Shown here piece by piece: positions 15,165-22,194 of a stretch of DNA of 64,000 nucleotides. Numbering within the stretch: position 1 is the stretch's first letter; every line of letters begins with the position of its first letter. The translations under genes and the position numbers were made by a program. The notes below the pieces were generated by a model. The model made no database searches. It was not told the DNA's origin and saw only the letters and a program-made list of their open reading frames with translations. The stretch lies in assembly GCF_002237655.1 (NCBI RefSeq), contig NZ_NOKT01000039.1, forward strand, positions 1 to 64,000, written 5' to 3'. The stretch comes from Streptomyces sp. XY006. Lineage in GTDB: Bacteria > Actinomycetota > Actinomycetes > Streptomycetales > Streptomycetaceae.

Positions 15165-17209
15165 CTGACCCGGAGCACGCACCACACCTCGGCACGCAGC
15201 CAGGCCCGGCACAAACCGAGCCGACCGAGTCGCAAGCTCATCCGGCAGCACCACCGGTAGCCACCGGCCAGCCGAACGGCGCCGCACAATCGGAGCCCGT
15301 CAACTTCAACCAGTACGGTGAGGGCGGCATCCAGGCGTTCAACGTGCACCTGAACGGCGACCAAGTCCTCCCAGTTCCCATCACCGGCACCGACCCTGCC
15401 CTCGCGGCGAGCGAAGACGGCAGGTTCATCCCGCCGCGAAACGCACCCCAGTGGGCACACGCCACCAAGCGTTTGGACGAATGCGGCATTGTCGTACTCT
15501 GCGCCCCGCCGGGAAGCGGTCGGCGAACAGCTGCTGTGAAGCTGCTACGCGCCGCGGGGGACGCCCGGCTGACTCTCTTCGACCTTGAACCTGAGTGGTC
15601 CAAGCCGTCGACCAATCCGCTGCCGAAGGGCTGGCACGCCGGGTACATCCTCGACCTCTCCGACATCCCCGAGCCGCCGGCCGACCGGTTCGGCGAGGAC
15701 CTGGCCACGCTGGGAGCGCAGCTGCGGGAACGCGGCTCCTTCCTCGTCGTACTGGCCACGCCAGCGGATTGGTACGGCCATTGGACGGAGCCCACCCTCG
15801 CCTTCACCATCCCGCTGGAGTCTCCCGATGCGCGCCGCCTGGTGGAATCCGAGCTGAAGGCACTTCAGCGCATGGAGCGCCTGGTTTGGCTGAACCGCGC
15901 GGAGTTCACCGCCATCTGGTCCGCCAACCCGTCTGCACGCGAGGCACGCCGCCTGGCGCGCCTTGTCAATAGCGCACCCGATGAGGATGCCGTCTCAGCC
16001 CTCGTCGATGAGTTCGGCGACTGGCACACCACGGTCGAGGATCTGCTCAGCAAAGACCCGAAAAAGGACAGCGACCCGACACTGCTGTCCACCCGGGTCA
16101 CGGTGTGGGCGGGCGCCCTGCTGCACGGTGGGCAGCGCAGCTCCGTCATCAAGGCAGCCGACGATCTGCTCACCCGACTCAATGTCTCGCGCGATGCCGC
16201 CCACGTCCTCACCGACGCCACCACATCGCGCAGACTGGAGGCCGCACAGATCTCCCGAGACGGCGACCGGGCCTACCACGACAAGACCAAACAGGGACTG
16301 CCGGAGGCTCTCCTGCGACACCTGTGGGATGAGTTCCCCACGCAGCACGAGCTGCTACGCAAGTGGGCCACCGACGTTGCCGCGGACCGCGGCACCCCCG
16401 AAGAAGATGCGCGGCTGGTTACTCGCGCACTGCTCCGGCTGGCGGTGCACCGCCACGACAGGGCCATCCTGGACGGCTTGGCCAACGGCCTCGCCGGTAC
16501 TCGCCGCACTCTGGCGGTAGAAACCCTCACCACCGCTGCCGGCGACGCCGAACTCGGCCGCTACGTCAGGGACCGCCTGCGTCAATGGGTGGACACGACC
16601 AAGCCGTCGACAGACCGGGTCGATCTGGTCGTCGAGATCTGCGCCGGCAGGTGGGGAGTCGAACAACCGGCCCTTGCCCTGACACGGCTGGGCAAAGCGG
16701 CAGGCCACAAGGCCTTCGGTACACCTGCGTTGATCCACGCCTTCGAAGAGCTTGCCCGGCAGCGACCGAACGAGGTCCGCAAAGCCGTCGACCAATGGCT
16801 CAGCCACACAGGACTCGAAAGCGAGGACAGGCTGCGCCGGCAGACCCTGGGAGCTTTCCTGGCACTCGTCTCAAGCGACGTGGGAACAGACCTGATCCTC
16901 GATGATGCCCAGAAGCCAGAGGCCAGGCAGCGATTCGTCTGGGCATGGCAGGCACTGCTGGCCACAGACGACGCTACCAACGCGACCGAAGCGCACCTCG
17001 CGCGCTGGCGGGAGCGCTTCGAAGAAGACGCGGATCGCCGGGAAGCGGTCCTGGACCTTCTTGCTGACATCTTCACTCCGCCGCGCCTTCGCTCCGGCCT
17101 CGGACGGCTCATGGTGGCCGAAACGTCCACCCTCCACCCGTTCTGGCAGCAGGTACTCGAACAGGCCGCCCACCGAGACCTTGCGTCCCGGGAGGCATCG
17201 GCTCAGTGA
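15161..17209 (+). CDS. Large P-loop NTPase-like protein with N-terminal QYG motif
   Basis: The protein is 682 aa, coupled to the cyclase by an ATGA overlap. Residues 1-45 are a disordered Pro/Gln/Ala tail. Residues 47-61 (VNFNQYGEGGIQAFN) repeat the cyclase's C-terminal motif. At 110-125 a P-loop-like VVLCAPPGSGRRTAA follows, in which the Walker lysine is replaced by an Arg-Arg pair. The next 200 residues look like an AAA/STAND NTPase core (FLVVLATPADWYG as a Walker B/sensor region, then SAREARRLARLVNSAP). The remaining 380 residues are helical, HEAT/TPR-like solenoid. I infer a sensor or scaffold NTPase of the STAND type; family membership needs a profile search. Confidence 0.7.
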   Translation: MTDPEHAPHLGTQPGPAQTEPTESQAHPAAPPVATGQPNGAAQSEPVNFNQYGEGGIQAFNVHLNGDQVLPVPITGTDPALAASEDGRFIPPRNAPQWAHATKRLDECGIVVLCAPPGSGRRTAAVKLLRAAGDARLTLFDLEPEWSKPSTNPLPKGWHAGYILDLSDIPEPPADRFGEDLATLGAQLRERGSFLVVLATPADWYGHWTEPTLAFTIPLESPDARRLVESELKALQRMERLVWLNRAEFTAIWSANPSAREARRLARLVNSAPDEDAVSALVDEFGDWHTTVEDLLSKDPKKDSDPTLLSTRVTVWAGALLHGGQRSSVIKAADDLLTRLNVSRDAAHVLTDATTSRRLEAAQISRDGDRAYHDKTKQGLPEALLRHLWDEFPTQHELLRKWATDVAADRGTPEEDARLVTRALLRLAVHRHDRAILDGLANGLAGTRRTLAVETLTTAAGDAELGRYVRDRLRQWVDTTKPSTDRVDLVVEICAGRWGVEQPALALTRLGKAAGHKAFGTPALIHAFEELARQRPNEVRKAVDQWLSHTGLESEDRLRRQTLGAFLALVSSDVGTDLILDDAQKPEARQRFVWAWQALLATDDATNATEAHLARWRERFEEDADRREAVLDLLADIFTPPRLRSGLGRLMVAETSTLHPFWQQVLEQAAHRDLASREASAQ

Positions 17210-18000
17210 AGCCAGGACCCGGCCCGTGGTGGAGCCGGCGGTACAGCCGGATCCGGTGCCAATGGCCCACATCTCTGCCCGGCATCCGATTCAACGCCAG
17301 CGGCACGCTCGCCTACCGAGCGGCGGCCCCCATCAAGGCGAGCGGCGCCGCCGCCGTCCGAGCCGCCGCCCGGCTGGCCTTGGACGCTGCCGGGCGCGGC
17401 ATCACCACGGCTCATCTGCCCGAACAGCTCGACACCGCTCAAGGCAAACTCACCCTGGCAGTGGCTCAGTGGCACGCCGTCCACGACCGCCCTGGCCTCT
17501 GGCTGAGGGCACGCATCACCCTAAGGCTCAGCGAGCCGGATGCAGCCCGGGCCCAGACGTTCCAGGATGCCGTGCGGCAGGTAACGCTTGAACTCAGACA
17601 GGAGCAGGAACGACGAGAGCGGTTCACAGCAACCGTTCTGACCAAGCCAGATGCCGCGCGCACCTGGTGGCTCGAACGGCACCTTGACGACCTGAACGGT
17701 CTTGACTGGGACGCGTTCCGGGAGAAAGTGCTCCCGCTGGTCGGAGCGGCTGACGACACACACACGAAGGCCGAACGAATCGCCCGGCTACTCCTGTACG
17801 TCTGGGAGAAGCTGGGGGCCGACCCGGGACAGCATGCACGCTTCACCGCCACCGTGCGCACCGTCTTTGAACAGATGGGGTGGGCCGACGCTGTTCCCTG
17901 GCTGCCAGCGGAGGAGTCGGCTGCCGCTGCTCAGCCAGCAGAAAGCGGCGCCAAAGAGGACAAGCGAGACCAGGCCGCCGAGACGGGCGTGGGCCTATGA
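17206..18000 (+). CDS. Hypothetical helical protein of the cyclase operon
   Basis: A protein of 264 aa that starts at a GTG overlapping the preceding stop. The N-terminal 50 residues are basic and aromatic (WWSRRYSRIRCQWP, then LAYRAAAPIKASGAAAVRAA). An Ala/Arg-rich helix follows, then a short strand (LWLRARITLRLSEPDAARA), a long charged helix likely to form a coiled coil (FQDAVRQVTLELRQEQERRE), and an acidic, Lys-rich disordered tail after about residue 235. I do not recognise a family. Strict coupling on both sides shows it belongs to the operon. Confidence 0.65.
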   Translation: MKPGPGPWWSRRYSRIRCQWPTSLPGIRFNASGTLAYRAAAPIKASGAAAVRAAARLALDAAGRGITTAHLPEQLDTAQGKLTLAVAQWHAVHDRPGLWLRARITLRLSEPDAARAQTFQDAVRQVTLELRQEQERRERFTATVLTKPDAARTWWLERHLDDLNGLDWDAFREKVLPLVGAADDTHTKAERIARLLLYVWEKLGADPGQHARFTATVRTVFEQMGWADAVPWLPAEESAAAAQPAESGAKEDKRDQAAETGVGL

Positions 18001-18191
18001 AGATATTCGCCCTGCGCTGGCTGCTAGACCCGGCAACCAGCCTCCTGGCCCTGCGTCTACGCGCTCAGGAACGCGGATGCATGTCGTACGACGCGGCCTG
18101 GCGGCTGGCCAGGGTGACACGTCACCCGGACGAAATAGTGTACCGCCACCACGGGCATCTTGCCGAAGACCCCCATGACGAAGCCAAATAA
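17997..18191 (+). CDS. Small hypothetical protein closing the cyclase operon
   Basis: A protein of 64 aa whose ATG overlaps the preceding stop (ATGA). It begins MKIFALRWLLDPATSLLALR and has a hydrophobic amphipathic N-terminal half, then MSYDAAWRLARVTRHPDEIV. No family known to me. Its consistent frame use and coupling suggest it is real. It could be a peripheral membrane partner of the effector, but that is speculation. Confidence 0.55.
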   Translation: MKIFALRWLLDPATSLLALRLRAQERGCMSYDAAWRLARVTRHPDEIVYRHHGHLAEDPHDEAK

Positions 18192-18339
18192 GCAGAAGGA
18201 GCAAGAGGGATCAACTGTTTATCCATCAGATCCTTGGCGGGCTGGAGCAGGCCTGACCTTCGAGCACAACAGGCCGAAACGAAGAGTGGGGCCTGGCAGT
18301 CCCTTCGGAAGCTCCCAGGCAGTTTTCGAGCCCAACGGT

Positions 18340-18651
18340 TCAGATCGCTTCAGTCTCTGGCGGCCGAAGGTCGGGTGGATAGCCCTTAGCACGGAGCCAT
18401 GTGTCGAGGGCAAGAGCCACGATGTCCCCGTGCGGCACATCCGTGTCGGCGTTGTAGCGGCGAATCCGACGCTGAAGCTGGAGAACTTCTGGGACGGCGT
18501 AGTTGAGCTGGCCGCGCTTGGTGTGCCGGTTGCTGACGACTTCCAGAGTGTCCGGGTGCGGCGTAAGAGCGTCGTCGGTTGAATGGGGCTCGGCGTCGAG
18601 CGCGTCGGCGATCTCACGCAGTCGGCGGGCGTAGGGGGAGTGATCAGGCAC
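18340..18651 (-). CDS. RHH/ParB-like small DNA-binding protein
   Basis: A protein of 103 aa, GTG start. The second half (RGQLNYAVPEVLQLQRRIRR, then HGDIVALALDTWLRAKGYPP) has the strand-helix-helix pattern of a ribbon-helix-helix or plasmid copy/partition-type regulator: one basic beta strand, then two helices. A 10-bp inverted repeat lies 21 bases upstream of its start, which suggests autoregulation. A truncated relative is encoded immediately upstream on the same strand. Such proteins are common on actinobacterial plasmids and integrative elements. Confidence 0.6.
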   Translation of the reverse strand: MPDHSPYARRLREIADALDAEPHSTDDALTPHPDTLEVVSNRHTKRGQLNYAVPEVLQLQRRIRRYNADTDVPHGDIVALALDTWLRAKGYPPDLRPPETEAI

Positions 18652-18671
18652 GAGAGCTGCTCCGGTCGGCC

Positions 18672-18701
18672 CTGCTAGGCGGATAGCTATTCGCCTAGCA
18701 G
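18672..18701. promoter_or_regulatory. Palindromic operator-like site upstream of the RHH-like gene
   Basis: CTGCTAGGCG at 18672-18681 and CGCCTAGCAG at 18692-18701 are perfect inverted copies separated by GATAGCTATT, which is itself nearly palindromic. A second small inverted repeat (CTATT GG AATAG) follows at about 18703-18714. The position 21 bases before the start codon fits an autoregulatory operator. Confidence 0.55.
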
Positions 18702-18725
18702 GCTATTGGAATAGTCGGTAGGAGA

Positions 18726-18757
18726 GGCGGCCACACCCTGGCGTGGGGACGGCCGCC
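18726..18757 (-). terminator. GC-rich hairpin behind the truncated RHH-like gene
   Basis: GGCGGCC (18726-18732) pairs with GGCCGCC (18751-18757) around an 18-base loop that can form an inner stem (CACCCTGGCGTGGGG). It lies just past the stop of the truncated minus-strand gene and may be its intrinsic terminator; there is no clear U-tract. Confidence 0.35.
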
Positions 18758-18778
18758 CCTCGTGCACACCGGTGAGAT

Positions 18779-18930
18779 TCAGAAGCCGCGGGCGCTGAGC
18801 CACTCGTCCAGCGCGACCGAGACGATATCGCCGATGGGCAGGTGATCGAGTTCGTTGTCGAGCGCGAAGCGCTTGATCCGCTTCTTCAGCTTCAGGGCAG
18901 CGGGTACCGACGAGTCGAGGCTCTCTCGCG
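18779..18930 (-). pseudogene. 3' fragment of a second RHH/ParB-like gene
   Basis: Reading the minus strand down to the TGA at 18779-18781 gives LDSSVPAALKLKKRIKRFAL and then LPIGDIVSVALDEWLSARGF. These align with VPEVLQLQRRIRR and GDIVALALDTWLRAKGY of the intact gene at 18340-18651. Upstream of about 18930 the similarity stops and the DNA instead encodes an ATP-grasp fragment on the other strand, so the 5' part was lost at a recombination junction. Confidence 0.6.
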
Positions 18931-18936
18931 CGAGGC

Positions 18937-19122
18937 GTACGCGCCTACCTCGATGCTTTCGGACTCACCTTCGGCGCCTTCGATTTCGGCTTAGACCGTG
19001 ATGGCGTCTGGCACTGGTATGAGTGCAACCCCAACGGCCAATGGGCCTGGTTCCCCGACCACATCACTGCTCCCATCAAGCACGCCATCGCCGACTGCCT
19101 ACAGCATGGAGCCCCCGCATGA
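18937..19122 (+). pseudogene. C-terminal fragment of a TgmB-like ATP-grasp peptide maturase
   Basis: The plus-strand frame ending at the TGA 19120-19122 reads RAYLDAFGLTFGAFDFGLDR and then WYECNPNGQWAWFPDHITAP. This is the C-terminal ATP/Mg-binding end (ECNPNGQW) of the ATP-grasp ligases that form ester or amide crosslinks in graspetides. Only about 60 residues remain, and the sequence upstream belongs to the truncated RHH-like gene on the other strand. The fragment's stop overlaps the methyltransferase start (ATGA), preserving the original operon arrangement. A TTA codon is at 18991-18993. Confidence 0.75.
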
Positions 19123-20243
19123 CCGACCCTGCCGACCTGCGCCGCCAACTCGCCGCCGCCGTAGCTGTGGACGACCCGGCGTGGCGCACAGCCCTCGAAA
19201 CGGTGCCCCGCGAACTCTTCCTGGGCAACGGCCTGTTCCAGTTCGACGGCCGCCAGTGGACCCCCGTGCACCGCGACCGGACCGATCCCGGAAAGTGGCT
19301 GAGGCTCGTCTACCAGGACACCACCTGGGTCACCCAGGTCGACGGCACCACCGCCGTCGAGGCCACCGGACCCGTCACCGGCCGACCCACCTCGTCCAGC
19401 ACGCTGCCCTCCCTGATCGTGCGCATGCTCGACGTCGCCGGGATCAGCGAGGGTCACAAGGTGCTGGAGATCGGCACCGGCACCGGCTATTCCACCGCCA
19501 TCCTGTGCAGCCGCCTCGGTGACAGCGACGTGTACTCCATCGAGTGCGACCCGGGCCTGGCCGTCGCGGCGGCCGACCACATCCACGCCGCCGGATATCA
19601 CCCGACCCTGATCACCGGCGACGGCCTCGCCGGGCACAAGGACGACGCCGAATACGACGACATCGTGGCCACCTGCGCCGTCCGCCACATCCCCCCAGCC
19701 TGGCTGTACCAAGTACGCGCCGGTGGAACCATCACCACCACCATCAGCGGATGGATGCTAGCCTCCGGACTCGTCCGCCTCACCGTCCAGGACGACGGCA
19801 CCGCCACCGGCCGCTTCCACCCCGACCAGATCAGCTACATGCTCGCCCGCCCCCACGAACGCCCACCCCGCCCCACCTTCCATCAGCATCCTGGCCACAC
19901 GCGCGCCACCCGCGTGAACCCCGCACTCCTCGAAGACTGGACCGGGCAGTTCCTCGCTCAGCTCGCCGCACCGTCCGCCGAACTCATGACCACCGGCACG
20001 GGAGTGATCCTCGTGGACGTCGGCACCGGGTCACAAGCGTGGACCGAACCGGCCGGAGGCGGCTGGACCGTGCACCAGCACGGCCCTCTTCGCCTCTGGG
20101 ATCAGGTGGAAGACGCTCTCACCATCTGGCAGGACGCGGGCTCACCCCCACACTCGGACCTCGGCCTGACCGTGGACTTGGACGGCACCCAACGCGTGTG
20201 GCTCGGAACACCCGACGGTCCTTCCTGGAACCTCCCGGTCTGA
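19119..20243 (+). CDS. Graspetide-associated O-methyltransferase (PIMT-like, TgmC type)
   Basis: A protein of 374 aa. The N-terminal region (VPRELFLGNGLFQFDGRQW) and the SAM-binding core (GHKVLEIGTGTGYSTAILCS, then VYSIECDPGLAVAAADHI) are those of the protein L-isoaspartate methyltransferase family. The phrase TLPSLIVRMLDVAGI is typical of the ATP-grasp peptide maturase-associated methyltransferases, which methylate an Asp side chain of the crosslinked precursor and so generate an aspartimide. It starts inside the stop of an ATP-grasp remnant, which supports that link. No precursor-peptide gene is visible, and the partner ligase is destroyed, so the gene is probably an orphan. Confidence 0.8.
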   Translation: MTDPADLRRQLAAAVAVDDPAWRTALETVPRELFLGNGLFQFDGRQWTPVHRDRTDPGKWLRLVYQDTTWVTQVDGTTAVEATGPVTGRPTSSSTLPSLIVRMLDVAGISEGHKVLEIGTGTGYSTAILCSRLGDSDVYSIECDPGLAVAAADHIHAAGYHPTLITGDGLAGHKDDAEYDDIVATCAVRHIPPAWLYQVRAGGTITTTISGWMLASGLVRLTVQDDGTATGRFHPDQISYMLARPHERPPRPTFHQHPGHTRATRVNPALLEDWTGQFLAQLAAPSAELMTTGTGVILVDVGTGSQAWTEPAGGGWTVHQHGPLRLWDQVEDALTIWQDAGSPPHSDLGLTVDLDGTQRVWLGTPDGPSWNLPV

Positions 20244-20396
20244 CCTACCCATCACAAGAGCGTCCGTCACCAAGCCGGGGGCGGGTGCCGTCCAGACGGC
20301 ACCGGGGCTGGGGCCACTCGTTACGTAGCCAACAAGGTAGCCATGTAAGCGCCCATCCTGCATGTTTGTGCAGGTCATAGCGCTGCGGTGACTCTC

Positions 20397-20424
20397 CCCG
20401 GCGTACAGCCCGACTCGTCTGCCG
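20397..20424 (+). repeat. attR: 28-bp copy of the rnpB 3' end
   Basis: A perfect copy of 6632-6659. It is not preceded by any other part of rnpB, so it cannot be a second RNase P gene. The 265 bases from the methyltransferase stop to the DUF262 gene otherwise contain no gene. The right edge of the island is therefore 20424. Confidence 0.9.
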
Positions 20425-20508
20425 GCCCGCGCCTGGAGGGGGCCTCGCAGGCGTCCCGGATCAGGCAACTCGGGGCGATCGAGTGCCTTCTTCCTCCATC
20501 ATCGGAGG

Positions 20509-22194
20509 ATGCAGAAGCTAGAGGCGCACGAGATGCCCCTGCACAAGGTGTTCAGCAGTGACTACGACTTCCAGATCCCGGACTACCAGCGACCGTACGC
20601 CTGGCAGGAGGAACAGGCGTCCCAGCTGCTGATGGATTTGCAGGAGGCTCTGGATCGTAGTACGGACGAGCCGTACTTCCTCGGATCCGTCGTGCTCGTC
20701 AAGGAGGGCGGGGCACCGCAGGCGGACGTCATCGACGGCCAGCAGCGGCTCACCACACTGACCATCCTCCTGTCGGTCCTGCGCGACCTCACCGAGGACG
20801 CCGAACTCCGGGGTGATCTTGACCGGCTGGTGATGGAGCCGGGCGCCAAGATCCGTGGGCTCGCCCCGAGGCCGCGACTCACCCTGCGAAGCCGCGACGC
20901 GGACTTCTTCGAGAAGTACGTGCAGACGAAGGGCGCGCTGGGCACGCTGCTGACGCTCAAGGAGGAGGCCCTGCGCACCGACGCGCAGAAGGCCATCCTC
21001 CGCAACGCGGCGGTCCTCCACGGCAGCCTCACCGCGCTGACCGAGGAGCATCGGCTGGAACTGGCGCAGATGCTCGCCGAGCGGACCTTCCTGGTCGTCG
21101 TCAGCACTCCCGACCTCGACAGCGCCCACCGGATCTTCAGTGTCATGAACTCCCGCGGCCTGGACCTGTCGCCCACCGACATCTTCAAGTCGCAGATCAT
21201 CGGCGACCTCGACGCGGAGGCGTCCGAGGCGTGCGCCACCACATGGGAAGACGCGGAGGAGATGCTGGGGCGCGACGACTTCGCCGAACTCTTCCTCCAT
21301 CTGCGACTGATCTTCGCCAAGAAGCGGGCCGAACAGGAACTGCTCAAGGAGTTCCCGGGACAGGTGCTCAGCCACTACCTCCCGGACAGGGCCGAGGCGT
21401 TCGTCCATGACGTCGTCCGGCCCTATGCCGAGGCCTACGCGCAGATCAAGGAGGCCCGTTACGAGTCGGCTTCGGGCGCGGAAGCGGTCAACGCCTGGTT
21501 CCGCAGGCTCCACCAGATCGACAACTACGACTGGCGGCCGGCCGCCCTCTGGGCGCTGCGCCACCACGAGGACGACCCGGCGTGGCTGGACACGTTCCTG
21601 CGGGCGCTGGAGCGGCTGTCGGCCAGCATGTTCATCCGGCGCGTGTACACGACGCCTCGCGTCACCCGCTACGCCGAGTTGCTCCGGCAGCTCGACGAAG
21701 GCCAGGGCCTCGAATCCCCGGCCCTCGACCTGAGGGACGACGAGAAGGCGGACACCCTCAGCCTGCTCGACGGCGATCTCTATCTCGTCCGCAGGATCCG
21801 CAAGTACGTCCTGCTTCGCCTCGACGAGCTGCTGGCCCGGGGACAGGGGGTGACGTACGACCACCCCCTCATCACCGTGGAGCACGTCCTGCCTCAGAGC
21901 CCGGGCGCCGACTCCCAGTGGGTCGAGCTGTTCGACGAGGAGCAGCGTGCGCAGTGGACGCACCGCCTGGGCAACCTGGTCCTGCTGAACCGCTACAAGA
22001 ACTCGGCCGCCCAGAACTACGACTTCGCAGCCAAGAAGGCCAAGTACTTCACCGGCCGCGGGGGAGTGGTCCCCTTCGCGCTGACCAGCCAGGTGCTCCA
22101 CCACACCGAGTGGACCCCCGAACTGCTCAAGGCCCGGCAGGAGGAACTGCTGAGCCTGCTCGCTACCGAGTGGCGTCTGACGGAGCAACCGTAA
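20509..22194 (+). CDS. DUF262/DUF1524 protein (GmrSD-like, type IV restriction family)
   Basis: The protein is 561 aa. The N-terminal DUF262 (GmrS-like NTPase/ParB-like) domain shows IPDYQRPYAW, FLGSVVLVKEG and the diagnostic DGQQRLTTL (from residue 76), with FSVMNSRGLDLSPTDIFKS later. The C-terminal DUF1524 HNH nuclease domain has TVEHVLPQS (His459) and HRLGNLVLLNRYKNSAAQNYDF. Single-chain GmrSD proteins cut glucosylated or otherwise modified phage DNA. ATG 20509 directly follows GGAGG; ATG 20533 is an alternative. It lies 85 bases outside attR, so it is not island cargo by the repeat criterion. It overlaps the convergent megasynthase by 32 bases. Confidence 0.87.
   Translation: MQKLEAHEMPLHKVFSSDYDFQIPDYQRPYAWQEEQASQLLMDLQEALDRSTDEPYFLGSVVLVKEGGAPQADVIDGQQRLTTLTILLSVLRDLTEDAELRGDLDRLVMEPGAKIRGLAPRPRLTLRSRDADFFEKYVQTKGALGTLLTLKEEALRTDAQKAILRNAAVLHGSLTALTEEHRLELAQMLAERTFLVVVSTPDLDSAHRIFSVMNSRGLDLSPTDIFKSQIIGDLDAEASEACATTWEDAEEMLGRDDFAELFLHLRLIFAKKRAEQELLKEFPGQVLSHYLPDRAEAFVHDVVRPYAEAYAQIKEARYESASGAEAVNAWFRRLHQIDNYDWRPAALWALRHHEDDPAWLDTFLRALERLSASMFIRRVYTTPRVTRYAELLRQLDEGQGLESPALDLRDDEKADTLSLLDGDLYLVRRIRKYVLLRLDELLARGQGVTYDHPLITVEHVLPQSPGADSQWVELFDEEQRAQWTHRLGNLVLLNRYKNSAAQNYDFAAKKAKYFTGRGGVVPFALTSQVLHHTEWTPELLKARQEELLSLLATEWRLTEQP

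Larger units (their letters stand above)
6632..20424. mobile_element. Integrated genomic island in the 3' end of rnpB (defence cargo, no integrase seen)
   Basis: The island is bounded by a perfect 28-base direct repeat (6632-6659 and 20397-20424), identical to the last bases of rnpB. This is the usual signature of tyrosine-recombinase integration into an RNA gene. The interior differs from the flanks: several genes are less GC-biased, and at least three have TTA codons. Cargo: a Gabija-like pair, an unknown two-gene unit, a Pycsar-like operon, an RHH-like regulator, and remains of a graspetide cluster. I found no integrase, excisionase, relaxase or replication gene, so the element is probably immobilised or mobilised in trans. 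A 9-base TGCAGGTCA occurs just inside each end (6671 and 20369) and might be an arm-type site; that is weak. Confidence 0.85.

Noticed and set aside
20397..20424. Second RNase P RNA gene
   Set aside because: Only the last 28 bases are present; none of the upstream conserved RNase P blocks precede it.
20518..22188. 556-codon minus-strand frame opposite the DUF262 gene
   Set aside because: Composition is shadow-like (Val/Glu/Gln/Gly repeats) and the plus strand encodes recognisable DUF262 and HNH motifs.
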